Shown: positions 8,784 to 16,175 of the stretch, in pieces
How positions within the stretch are numbered: the first letter of the stretch is position 1
How the letters are laid out: every line of letters starts with the position of its first letter
Source of the DNA: JAZQLP01 sp045629205
GTDB taxonomy: Bacteria > Bacillota > Clostridia > Oscillospirales > UBA644
Length of the DNA: 24,052 nt
Reading direction: 5' to 3'
NCBI GenBank assembly: GCA_045629205.1
Contig: JAZQQT010000073.1
Coordinates: 1-24,052, forward strand
Translations under genes and position numbers: made by a program
The notes under the pieces: model-generated
The model's database searches: none
What the model saw: only the letters and a program-made list of their open reading frames with translations
Told to the model about the DNA's origin: nothing

Positions 8784-9671
8784 TTATTTTTTCTTTTTGG
8801 TTTCTTTTGCGAATCTTTTTGAAAGACCCTCAAATTCGTAATCAACATTTACGGTAGCGGGAGGAGTTTCAAGCAAAACCGGATTCTTAAGATACTGCTT
8901 CATACGTTCGAATGCCTGAACGTAATACGAACCGGAAGCTATGCGTTCATCCATAACAAGGCCTATAGGCATCATCCTCTTCAATGCAATTTCGCCATCC
9001 TGTCTGACAGGCGTATCGACATTTTTACCCATAGCCATAATAAGACTGGTTGTTCCGAACCCGTAAACATGATGATGAATGTGATTTGCTCTTATACTTG
9101 CGAGATTGGTTATAACCATTGAATTATGAAACGGACTCGCATCAAGAATGGATTTCGGCAAAAGACCGTGTTTGTCGCCGAAACGCAATATTGCCAAAGC
9201 CGCGCGGATAATAAAAGAAGGAATTTTAAGCAGAACATCGAACAGTTTATCGGAATCATTATCACTGTCAAGCTTATTATTTGCCTCAACGAAATTGTTG
9301 ATAGTATCATTAACATCAAAAACCGTATCGTAAAGATCAAATTTCATTTTGCTCATCGAAGGATTTGCCTCTCCGGGACGAAGGACGACCATTCCGGCAG
9401 TAAACTCGTTATGCGCATATATCCGACTGTTGACAACGAACCTGTTTAACTGATGAAATTCGGAGACAGTGCGAAGGTATGCCGCCATAACAACAGCCAT
9501 ATGACTGAGCCTATAACCTCTCTTGCGGGCATCTATAACATAATTATGAATCTCATCGTAAGGAACATATACTGTAATCGAATTGGTAGCATCGTATCTT
9601 TCACGCATAAAATACGGAGCAAGAGTATACATCGGATCTACATTTTTTACGATTTTTCCGTCTTTTCTCAT
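8784..9671 (-). CDS. Stand-alone 2-oxoacid dehydrogenase E2-type acyltransferase-fold protein, catalytic motif altered
   Basis: The protein resembles the catalytic domain of 2-oxoacid dehydrogenase E2 subunits and chloramphenicol acetyltransferase (CAT fold), without lipoyl or E1-binding domains. The C-terminal block MPIGLVMDERIASG, then a run ending YLKNPVLLE, aligns with the usual L-x-DHRxxDG-x-P-x-LL block. The general-base histidine is replaced by E242 and the final aspartate by S246, so classical acyl transfer from CoA is unlikely. The segment HHHVYGFGTTSLIMAMG corresponds to the region before the catalytic block. The tail is lysine-rich. Length (295) fits a free-standing domain. The gene stands alone with its own promoter (9699-9727) and terminator. 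SD GAGGT is 6 bases before the ATG. No E1 or E3 subunit is nearby. Fold assignment is good; function unknown. Confidence 0.8.
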   Translation of the reverse strand: MRKDGKIVKNVDPMYTLAPYFMRERYDATNSITVYVPYDEIHNYVIDARKRGYRLSHMAVVMAAYLRTVSEFHQLNRFVVNSRIYAHNEFTAGMVVLRPGEANPSMSKMKFDLYDTVFDVNDTINNFVEANNKLDSDNDSDKLFDVLLKIPSFIIRAALAILRFGDKHGLLPKSILDASPFHNSMVITNLASIRANHIHHHVYGFGTTSLIMAMGKNVDTPVRQDGEIALKRMMPIGLVMDERIASGSYYVQAFERMKQYLKNPVLLETPPATVNVDYEFEGLSKRFAKETKKKK

Positions 9672-9698
9672 ATATAAACCTCAAAAATAATATACGAG

Positions 9699-9727
9699 AT
9701 TATAACAAAAATAAGCCCATTTGTCAA
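9699..9727 (-). promoter_or_regulatory. Consensus sigma-A promoter of the E2-like gene
   Basis: On the minus strand TTGACA (9722-9727) and TATAAT (9699-9704) are separated by exactly 17 bases, a perfect match to the housekeeping consensus. It begins 9 bases from the end of the TRIC-type gene and gives a leader of about 20 bases. Confidence 0.88.
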
Positions 9728-9735
9728 TATGTAAA

Positions 9736-10383
9736 TCAAGTATCACCGTTATCCGTAATTTTTGCCTTAGGCAAACTCCATCTGAATCTTGCCGCAAGCA
9801 ATCTGATTACAATAACAACACAACTGCCGACTATTGCCGCAAGATCGGCGGAAACAAGTAATCGGAGACAAAAACAAACAACAGCACCGAGCATAGACGC
9901 ACACGCATATATATGTTTAACAAAAACATAAGGCCTATCCTGAGCAAGGATATCACGCAATACTCCCCCGCCGACTCCGGTTATCGTCCCCAAAAAAACA
10001 GTAAAGAAAAAATTATCACCGAATCCGGCATCAAAAACAGCAGAAACACCGATAACCGTAAATATGCCGAGACCGATAGAATCAAAAACAATAAGCAACC
10101 AATCAAACACTCTTGATTTCGGATAATTTCCTTTTAATGAGAAAAAAAGGAAAACGATCAGCGCGGTCGCTATTGACGTTAATCCAAAAATCGGATCGCG
10201 AAACATAACGGGAGGAAGCTGCCCGAGAAGCAGATCACGAAGTAAACCGCCGCCGCATGACGTTGTGAGGGCAAGAATACAAACGCCGAAGACATCCATA
10301 TCTTTTCTGATCCCCATAACGGCACCGGAAAAAGCAAAGGCCGCAACGCCTATTATTTCCAAGACGAAAACAAATATTTCCAT
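9736..10383 (-). CDS. TRIC-type cation channel family membrane protein (UPF0126)
   Basis: This is an integral membrane protein with about seven hydrophobic segments, built as two similar halves. Each half contains the family signature GGGxxRD: residues 44-50 (GGGLLRD) and a second copy GGGVLRD at about residues 136-144. These glycine-rich loops mark the UPF0126/TRIC family, whose prokaryotic members form homotrimeric monovalent cation channels; older annotation suggested glycine transport. The length of 215 residues is typical. Its start lies 9 bases after the stop of the sugar-binding lipoprotein gene, with an AGGTCG site in the gap, so both are probably on one transcript. No terminator is visible between its stop and the promoter of the following E2-like gene. 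Confidence 0.9.
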   Translation of the reverse strand: MEIFVFVLEIIGVAAFAFSGAVMGIRKDMDVFGVCILALTTSCGGGLLRDLLLGQLPPVMFRDPIFGLTSIATALIVFLFFSLKGNYPKSRVFDWLLIVFDSIGLGIFTVIGVSAVFDAGFGDNFFFTVFLGTITGVGGGVLRDILAQDRPYVFVKHIYACASMLGAVVCFCLRLLVSADLAAIVGSCVVIVIRLLAARFRWSLPKAKITDNGDT

Positions 10384-10392
10384 ATAATCGAC

Positions 10393-11739
10393 CTATTTAT
10401 TAACTGATTTATCCAAATCGTTCTGCAGCAACGGTTCAACCGACGAAAGCGTTTCATTAACGGCAGATGCTCCAGTCAGAATCGAATAACATCCATTAAA
10501 TAATTCCTCATATGATTCATTGATCATATCGGCGCTGAAAGAATGGACATTTTCAACAGCATTTATATAATTTCCGACATCGGAATCATAAAAGAGGATT
10601 GACTCCGATAAAATTTCTTTCCATCCGGCAGGTCTTGACAAATCAAGCGGTTCAAATAACAAATCAGCTATATATCCGCTTTCATCAACATTAAATTTTG
10701 AAGTTAATGGAAATGCAAAATACAGATTCGATCCGTGGCTGCCGGACGACAAAAGAACAGCGCTGACAGTTTCCGGGCTTCCGGCAGGTCCATACGGAAA
10801 AGGTATAAAGCCGTTAACAATCTCTTCAGCTTGAGAATCGGGAACCATATAAAACATCATCGGACAAGGACCGTTTTTATAAAATGAACCGGTATTGGAA
10901 AACCGGGCTGTTTTATCATGAAAAATATCCTGCAAATATTCGATAGCCTCCAATGAACCCGCATCCGACAGATTCACAGCATACCTTCCGTTTCTGAGAG
11001 ATATCGGTTCGGAGTTATTTGAGTAAATAGCCGTGAATGTAAGAACAACAGCCTCATAAGCATAATCAACAAGAAATCCGAAATGTTCTGTTCCGTTCTC
11101 ATCGACAAAAGTTCCTTTTTTAAGTTCATTACGAAATGTTGACCAGCTCCATTCGCCTGATTCAATATATTCGTGAGGATCTGTCATTCCGGCATTTGCA
11201 ATTCCATCCATATCACAGAGAATCATTCCGCTTACACGCGGAAGAATATCCCAATAATAAGGAAAAAAGCCATAGTTTTGTCCGCCGAACGTGGTTTCTT
11301 TCCGCAGAGATTCGGTCCCCCATTTTTCGTTTGAGCAATCGCTGACGCCGATATCATCAAAACAATACAGCGTTCCTGCGACACTCATATCATATATATC
11401 CATCCCCCGGTCATTTATCAAATCGATATTATCAGTCCCGGAAACTAGATTTCCGAGAAGCAGGGCGGAGATCCCGTCTGACGAACAGACACTGATATGA
11501 AGACCTGTTTTGTTTTTTATTTCATCGTATCTTGCAAGCAACCTGTCCCCTGACGCCGTTATTCCCTTTTCAGGCATCAACGATACGATCTCATAATATA
11601 TGCCCTGATAAATACTGTATTCAAATCCGTCAAAATCATACTCGTCAATATCGTCTTCCAGATCAATTTTCTTTTGAGCGCAACTTAACATTGGAAAGCA
11701 AAACAAAATCACAATGGCAAAACAAAGGATTTTTTTCAT
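10393..11739 (-). CDS. Extracellular solute-binding lipoprotein, family 1-like
   Basis: The N-terminus is a lipoprotein signal peptide with lipobox MLSC (C20), followed by a 420-residue extracellular part. Its pattern matches family 1 sugar-binding proteins of ABC transporters: a periplasmic-binding-like N-lobe, Y/W-rich segments such as YGFFPYYWDILPR, a WSWSTFRNELKKG segment, and a helical C-lobe. It presumably captures a sugar or oligosaccharide at the cell surface. No permease or ATPase gene is in the window, so it is an orphan whose partner must be elsewhere. SD GAGAGGT lies 4 bases before the ATG. It starts 15 bases after the frameshifted YolD-like gene, so it likely depends on the uvrX promoter. 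Substrate unknown. Confidence 0.78.
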   Translation of the reverse strand: MKKILCFAIVILFCFPMLSCAQKKIDLEDDIDEYDFDGFEYSIYQGIYYEIVSLMPEKGITASGDRLLARYDEIKNKTGLHISVCSSDGISALLLGNLVSGTDNIDLINDRGMDIYDMSVAGTLYCFDDIGVSDCSNEKWGTESLRKETTFGGQNYGFFPYYWDILPRVSGMILCDMDGIANAGMTDPHEYIESGEWSWSTFRNELKKGTFVDENGTEHFGFLVDYAYEAVVLTFTAIYSNNSEPISLRNGRYAVNLSDAGSLEAIEYLQDIFHDKTARFSNTGSFYKNGPCPMMFYMVPDSQAEEIVNGFIPFPYGPAGSPETVSAVLLSSGSHGSNLYFAFPLTSKFNVDESGYIADLLFEPLDLSRPAGWKEILSESILFYDSDVGNYINAVENVHSFSADMINESYEELFNGCYSILTGASAVNETLSSVEPLLQNDLDKSVNK

Positions 11740-11754
11740 TCAAACCTCTCATTT

Positions 11755-12154
11755 TTATAAAATCTCAATAATATCGTCAACTCTTATCTTTTGAGCATCG
11801 TTAAAAAACAATATGCCGTTCTGAGTGTCGATTTTATCAATCTTTACATCAGCCGAAATATATCTTCCGCCTTCTTTATTCCTGTCTTTTTCAAACCATG
11901 TTAAATTATATTTTTTATCAAATGCTTTATTTTCATATATATAGCACTTTATTGATTATTTCTTCTTTCTGACTGTCATCCAGTTCAATTCGGCGTTCCG
12001 TCTTTCTGGCAACTTCCTCAACAGATTCTTCAAATCCGTTTAAAGCCGCAAAGGATGCAAACTGTGCCGCTCTATCATAAAGAGACATCTGTTTATGTTT
12101 TTTTGAAACATGATGTTCAAGGTTTATAATTTCATTATATTTGTCGTTTGCCAT
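11755..12154 (-). pseudogene. YolD-like protein gene with a frameshift at a TA repeat
   Basis: The first 73 codons (ATG 12154 to TGA 11933) give the N-terminal half of a YolD-like protein (INLEHHVSKKHKQMSLYDRA, then AAQFASFAALNGFEE). After the stop, the other frame continues with the missing C-terminal half down to TAA 11755: YNLTWFEKDRNKEGGRYI, then IRVDDIIEIL. Family members are about 120-135 residues. Adding one TA to the run at 11935-11943 would join both halves into a 133-residue protein. YolD-like proteins usually sit beside UvrX/ImpB-type polymerases, as here. The ATG shares one base with the uvrX stop, so translation is coupled. This may be real inactivation, slippage-based switching or a sequencing error. 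Only the first half would be made as written. Confidence 0.82.
11935..11943. repeat. TA dinucleotide run at the YolD frameshift
   Basis: Nine alternating A/T bases (ATATATATA) lie exactly where the YolD-like reading frame breaks. Gain of one two-base unit restores the frame. The run is short for a slippage hotspot, but it is the natural place for an indel. Confidence 0.7.
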
Positions 12155-13659
12155 CAGGCATTATGACCTCCGATTTGTTTATTACGTTTAACGGCGGTAG
12201 CCCCTTCCTGAAGATTCATACCTTTAATTATAGCGTTTTTTCCGTATTTATCCCTGATTTCCAGCAAGGCATTCTGACGATTACGTTCTTTCTGCCGTTT
12301 ATTTTTGCTCTCTTCAGCCCTTTTTTCAAGTTCGGTATAATCAGTAAATAAATCAGTCTGCAGAGGAAGAGAATCGTTAAGAACTGCCGATTCCGTAACG
12401 ACATTATTTGCAACAATATTTATCCGCCGAACGGACAGATCGGGATTTACGATACGCCGAAAGAGCCTTTCGGCTGCATCCACAATTATCTCGGAAGAAG
12501 AAGTCTGAAATTCAAGATTTTCGGTCCCGTGAGAATGATCCGGAACACGTCTTCCGTATCTGTCTCCTTTTATTTTTCCGTCATATTGAGCTGCGGTATC
12601 GGGATTGCTCAAATTGCTGACGTCATATCCTATTGTAAGAACTATCTGATTTGTGACAATGCGTTTGGAAAACAGATCCATAGCAAGTAAATCTGCCATT
12701 TCCTTTGTTACGAGCAACGCTTTTTCGAACGGATAGGGTTCGGTTAAAACCTGCCCCGAAGAAAGACTGTTATTTTGAGGACGGTACCTCCTGATATCAG
12801 AAATCGAACACGGTTCCCAACCCCAGGCATGGTCTATCAGTAATTCGGCATTTATGCCAAACAACCTATATAAAAGCTCCTCATCGTAATGAGACATAAG
12901 AGCGACATCGCCCATTGTCAGCATACCGTACTTTTCAAGTTTAGCTGCGATACCGGGACCGACACGCCAAAAATCCGTAATCGGACGATGATCCCATAAT
13001 AACTCGCGATAGGAAGACTCGTTTATTTCCGCTATACGGAATCCGTTTTTATCGGCAGGCATCTTTTTTGCGACTATATCCATAGCGACCTTACAAAGAA
13101 AAAGATTTGGGCCGATTCCGACAGTTGCGGTAATACCGGTTTCACTTATTACATCACTGACAATTTTTTTTGCAAAATCAACGGCTGTCAAGCCGTAAGT
13201 TTTTAAATACTGAGTAGCATCAATAAAAACCTCATCAACGGAATAGACATGCATATCTTCACGGGAAACGTATTTGAGATATATATCAACGATTTTATCA
13301 CTAAATAAAATGTATGTTGCCATCCGCGGCTTTGCCGTGATAAAGGAAAGAAAAAGCGATGGGTCAGAAAGCAATCTGTCACGAAAATCAGAGTTGCCTT
13401 TAAAAATGCCGTTCGGCGCTGATTTCTTTCGTATGGCATTAATCTGTCTGACTTTTTCTTCTACCTCAAAAAGACGAGGTCTCCCGGGAACACCAAATGA
13501 TTTTAAAGCAGGAGAAACGGCCAGACATATCGTCTTTGAAGTTCGTGAAGAATCCGCAACAACAAGATTGGCGTTAAGAGGGTCAAGTCCTCTTTCGACA
13601 CATTCAACGGAAGCGTAAAAAGATTTCAGGTCTATGGCTATGTATATACGGTCCTGCAT
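12154..13659 (-). CDS. uvrX: Y-family DNA polymerase, UvrX/ImpB/MucB/SamB type
   Basis: This is a translesion polymerase copying damaged DNA, of the UvrX branch close to Pol IV/V. Catalytic region: IDLKSFYASVECVERGLDP near the N-terminus supplies the first acidic residue, and YSVDEVFIDA at about residues 140-150 the D-E pair. A helix-hairpin-helix thumb region follows (FWRVGPGIAAKLEKYGMLTM), then the little-finger domain. The tail GMNLQEGATAVKRNKQIGGH is typical of clostridial members. Start: an upstream ATG (13674) overlaps the ribosome binding site itself; GGAGG is 7 bases before the ATG at 13659, which I prefer (ATG 13662 is also possible). A strong promoter lies at 13689-13716. The stop overlaps the YolD-like start by one base. 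No LexA-type box was recognised, so SOS control is not shown. Confidence 0.92.
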   Translation of the reverse strand: MQDRIYIAIDLKSFYASVECVERGLDPLNANLVVADSSRTSKTICLAVSPALKSFGVPGRPRLFEVEEKVRQINAIRKKSAPNGIFKGNSDFRDRLLSDPSLFLSFITAKPRMATYILFSDKIVDIYLKYVSREDMHVYSVDEVFIDATQYLKTYGLTAVDFAKKIVSDVISETGITATVGIGPNLFLCKVAMDIVAKKMPADKNGFRIAEINESSYRELLWDHRPITDFWRVGPGIAAKLEKYGMLTMGDVALMSHYDEELLYRLFGINAELLIDHAWGWEPCSISDIRRYRPQNNSLSSGQVLTEPYPFEKALLVTKEMADLLAMDLFSKRIVTNQIVLTIGYDVSNLSNPDTAAQYDGKIKGDRYGRRVPDHSHGTENLEFQTSSSEIIVDAAERLFRRIVNPDLSVRRINIVANNVVTESAVLNDSLPLQTDLFTDYTELEKRAEESKNKRQKERNRQNALLEIRDKYGKNAIIKGMNLQEGATAVKRNKQIGGHNA

Positions 13660-13688
13660 CATTTTCCCTCCCATTGAATTATATGATA

Positions 13689-13716
13689 ATTATATCAGAC
13701 AGGTAATTTTTGTCAA
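13689..13716 (-). promoter_or_regulatory. Strong sigma-A promoter of uvrX
   Basis: On the minus strand TTGACA (13711-13716) and TATAAT (13689-13694) match the consensus perfectly, with a 16-base spacer. The -35 box follows within two bases of the T-run of the upstream terminator. The leader to the uvrX start is about 25 bases. Confidence 0.85.
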
Positions 13717-13717
13717 G

Positions 13718-13743
13718 AAAAAAGCACACCGTTCGGTGTGCTT
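13718..13743 (-). terminator. Intrinsic terminator of the zinc-ribbon membrane protein genes
   Basis: AAGCACACC (13722-13730) pairs perfectly with GGTGTGCTT (13735-13743) around a 4-base loop. On the minus strand six T residues follow (13718-13723). It lies 13 bases after the stop at 13757. Confidence 0.9.
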
Positions 13744-13756
13744 GACAACAGAAAAA

Positions 13757-14230
13757 TTATTTAACAAGTTTATTATAAAGATCGTCGATCTTATCCATAA
13801 GCGGAAGCTTTGGAATAATCGGAAGTTCTTTCTTTTCGCCTTTACATGCGTTAATAATACCGATAATTGAAAGGACAAAAATGATAATATCAACAATCCA
13901 TGTAATAATCCCGAATATAATTCCGAGAATGGGAATGAGACCTATAATCCAATTTGCAACAGTAAAGGCAAGAGAAATAACAAAAAGTTTAAATCCGTTT
14001 CTTGCATGATACTGAGCAAAAGAAGAATCCTTGGATGCAAACATCGGAATAAGACAAAGAATACCGATATAAGCAAGAATGCCCATTATTTTGTTATTGC
14101 TTGCATCTTTTTCGTCTTCAATGACAACAGGTTGAGCAACCGTTGCTTCCTCTTTAAGATTGTTGCCGCAAGATTGGCAGAAAGCTGCGCCCTCTTCGAT
14201 TTCAGCGCCGCATTTAGGACAAAATGCCAT
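13757..14230 (-). CDS. Zinc-ribbon protein with DUF4870-like membrane domain
   Basis: The N-terminus holds a CxxC...CxxC zinc ribbon (FCPKCGAEIEEGAAFCQSCG, residues 3-22) that should bind one zinc ion. After a short acidic linker come about four hydrophobic segments, with a conserved-looking SSFAQYHARNGFKLFVI before the second, resembling the DUF4870/Tic20-like membrane family. The end is charged and cytoplasmic-looking. Function is unknown. I chose ATG 14230 because TGGAGG stands 5 bases upstream; the longer reading from a TTG four codons earlier would include the ribosome binding site. It lies 39 bases downstream of a second zinc-ribbon membrane gene and is followed by a terminator, so the two form a short operon. 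Confidence 0.85.
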   Translation of the reverse strand: MAFCPKCGAEIEEGAAFCQSCGNNLKEEATVAQPVVIEDEKDASNNKIMGILAYIGILCLIPMFASKDSSFAQYHARNGFKLFVISLAFTVANWIIGLIPILGIIFGIITWIVDIIIFVLSIIGIINACKGEKKELPIIPKLPLMDKIDDLYNKLVK

Positions 14231-14269
14231 AATTACCTCCAAATAAAATTAATAATAAACAAAATCAAT

Positions 14270-14752
14270 TTACGCGGAAAAACCGCCGTTCAAAATATTC
14301 TGAATCAATTCACCGAAAGAAGAGAAGCCGAGGTTGCTTAAAAAAGATTGTCCGGCGATAAAACCGATAAGTGCACAGATAATTGAAATAATAAGCAGGA
14401 CAAGCAACCAAACGAGTTTTGACTTGGCAAAATTCTTCAGATTCTTATTTTTCGGCGCAAATGCAACTATCAGGTTAACAATTAACCCGATAACAGGGAG
14501 AGAAAAAACAAAACCAAGCCAGAAATACGTCGATGTTTTTACGGTTTTGAACTTTTCTTCTTCTGCAGGGGACGCAACAGATACAGACTGAGCTGCGGGC
14601 TGAACGACAGCGGCAGACTCGGCAACTGAAGCAATTTGTTCGGTTACTTCAGCATCGGATGCGACTTCTTTTTCGATTTTTGCGCCGCATTCCTGACAAA
14701 AAGCCATACCGTCTGCAACTTCTTTTCCGCAATTCGAACAGAACTTAGGCAT
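14270..14752 (-). CDS. Zinc-ribbon membrane protein
   Basis: A zinc ribbon (FCSNCGKEVADGMAFCQECG, residues 4-23) is followed by an alanine/valine-rich low-complexity linker (about 30-65) and two hydrophobic helices (about 70-95 and 110-135). The C-terminus is a short amphipathic stretch rich in G, F and S. The ribbon is similar to that of the downstream neighbour, but the membrane parts differ, so they look like sister proteins built on the same zinc-ribbon module. No function can be assigned. The start ATG has AAAGGA upstream, and a consensus promoter lies at 14777-14805. Divergent transcription from rarA shares this control region. Confidence 0.83.
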   Translation of the reverse strand: MPKFCSNCGKEVADGMAFCQECGAKIEKEVASDAEVTEQIASVAESAAVVQPAAQSVSVASPAEEEKFKTVKTSTYFWLGFVFSLPVIGLIVNLIVAFAPKNKNLKNFAKSKLVWLLVLLIISIICALIGFIAGQSFLSNLGFSSFGELIQNILNGGFSA

Positions 14753-14776
14753 ATAATTTTCCTTTCGTTTTCTTTA

Positions 14777-14805
14777 ATTATATTTTACAAAATATATTTT
14801 GTCAA
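14777..14805 (-). promoter_or_regulatory. Consensus sigma-A promoter of the zinc-ribbon operon
   Basis: On the minus strand TTGACA (14800-14805) and TATAAT (14777-14782) are perfect matches with a 17-base spacer. The start codon at 14752 follows about 25 bases downstream of the -10 box. Confidence 0.88.
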
Positions 14806-14838
14806 TAGTATCCATAAAAAAAATAGTTTTTTTCCATA

Positions 14839-14867
14839 TTGCTTTTATATGACCGATATGTTATACT
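14839..14867 (+). promoter_or_regulatory. Promoter of rarA, likely producing a leaderless mRNA
   Basis: TTGCTT (14839-14844) and TATACT (14862-14867) are 17 bases apart. The ATG of rarA begins at 14877, nine bases after the -10 box, so transcription should start within about three bases of the start codon. There is no purine-rich ribosome binding site in the interval. Confidence 0.65.
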
Positions 14868-14876
14868 GTCAACATT

Positions 14877-16175
14877 ATGAATGAAGAAAAATATCAACCT
14901 TTGGCAAACAGAATAAGACCGACGGAAATATCAGATATTGTGGGACAGCAGCATCTGCTTGCCCCAGGTAAGCCGTTGCGTAAAATAATTGAAAGCGGAC
15001 ATATTCCGAATATGGTTTTTTACGGACCGTCGGGAATCGGGAAAACAACGCTTGCCAACATTATCGCAAAAAAAACAAATAAAAGTTTTTATGAGCTGAA
15101 TGCAACCACTGCATCCACGAGCGATATAAAAGAAATAATTGATTCTCTTAACGGATTAAACGGCTACGGCGGGGTTCTGTTATATCTCGATGAAATACAG
15201 TATTTCACAAAAAAACAACAACAAACACTGCTGGAGTTTATCGAAAACGGAAGCATAACACTGATTACGTCAACTACGGAAAATCCTTATTTCTATGTAT
15301 ATAACGCGATACTCAGCCGTTCAACCGTATTTGAATTCTATCCGCCTAAAGCATCTGATATCGAAAAAGCCGTAAACCGCGCTTTTGATTTCATAAGCAA
15401 ATCCGATAATCTGAAAATTGACATCGAAGACGGAGTAATAAAATACATAGCGGGAAGCTGCGGCGGTGACGTTCGAAAAGCAATCAACGCAGTTGAATTG
15501 CTTTGTCTCACAAAACCCGGACAAAAATCAGTTAAAGTCACGATAGAATCCGCAAAGGCACTGTCACAGCGAAGCAATATGAAATACGACAGAGACGGAG
15601 ACAATCATTATGATATTGTTTCGGCATTTCAAAAATCAATCCGCGGTTCCGATCCGGATGCCGCCATCCATTATCTGGCAAGATTGATAGTGGCAGATGA
15701 TTTGCCCTCGATATGCAGAAGGTTGCTTGTTATTGCTGCCGAAGACATAGGACTTGCCTATCCCCAGGCGATATCCATCGTAAAAAGTTGTGTGGATTCA
15801 GCGCTGCAGCTCGGTATTCCCGAAGCACGGATTCCGCTTGCAGAAGCCGTTATTTTACTTGCAACCGCGCCGAAATCCAACTCTGCCATAACAGCAATAG
15901 ACAAAGCCATTTCGGATATCAAGACAAAAGAAACAGGAGATATTCCGAAGCATCTGAAAGACTCGCATTATAAGGGTTCGGAAAAACTCGGCAACGGAAC
16001 GGAATACAAATATCCGCATTCTTTTCCGAATCATTACGTAAAGCAGCAGTATCTCCCCGACGCTATCAAAAACGCAAAATATTACGAATACGGGGATAAC
16101 AAAGCCGAACAAACCGCAAAAATCTATAATAATACTATAAAGATTAAATCAAATGAACAAGAGCAAGATAAATAA
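14877..16175 (+). CDS. rarA: Replication-associated recombination protein A (AAA+ ATPase)
   Basis: RarA/MgsA is a tetrameric AAA+ ATPase acting at stalled replication forks with single-stranded DNA-binding protein. The N-terminal signature QPLANRIRPTEISDIVGQQH is at residues 7-26. Walker A is GPSGIGKT (50-57), Walker B LLYLDEI (101-107), and sensor/arginine-finger regions follow (TSTTENPYF, then AILSRSTVFEF). The C-terminal half has the MgsA-type helical domain (KYDRDGDNHYDIVSAFQKSI, then SICRRLLVIAAEDIGLA). Length 432 is normal. The start is the only reasonable Met before the domain. It has no ribosome binding site and lies just behind a -10 box, suggesting a leaderless transcript. Its last 23 bases overlap nth. 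Confidence 0.95.
   Translation: MNEEKYQPLANRIRPTEISDIVGQQHLLAPGKPLRKIIESGHIPNMVFYGPSGIGKTTLANIIAKKTNKSFYELNATTASTSDIKEIIDSLNGLNGYGGVLLYLDEIQYFTKKQQQTLLEFIENGSITLITSTTENPYFYVYNAILSRSTVFEFYPPKASDIEKAVNRAFDFISKSDNLKIDIEDGVIKYIAGSCGGDVRKAINAVELLCLTKPGQKSVKVTIESAKALSQRSNMKYDRDGDNHYDIVSAFQKSIRGSDPDAAIHYLARLIVADDLPSICRRLLVIAAEDIGLAYPQAISIVKSCVDSALQLGIPEARIPLAEAVILLATAPKSNSAITAIDKAISDIKTKETGDIPKHLKDSHYKGSEKLGNGTEYKYPHSFPNHYVKQQYLPDAIKNAKYYEYGDNKAEQTAKIYNNTIKIKSNEQEQDK

Noticed and set aside
13660..13674. Upstream ATG for the uvrX polymerase (five extra residues)
   Set aside because: This ATG overlaps the GGGAGGG ribosome binding site that serves the ATG at 13659 or 13662, and has no site of its own.
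13659..13745. Possible LexA/SOS box near uvrX
   Set aside because: No GAAC-N4-GTTC type site was found; the only GAAC/GTTC match is the terminator loop.
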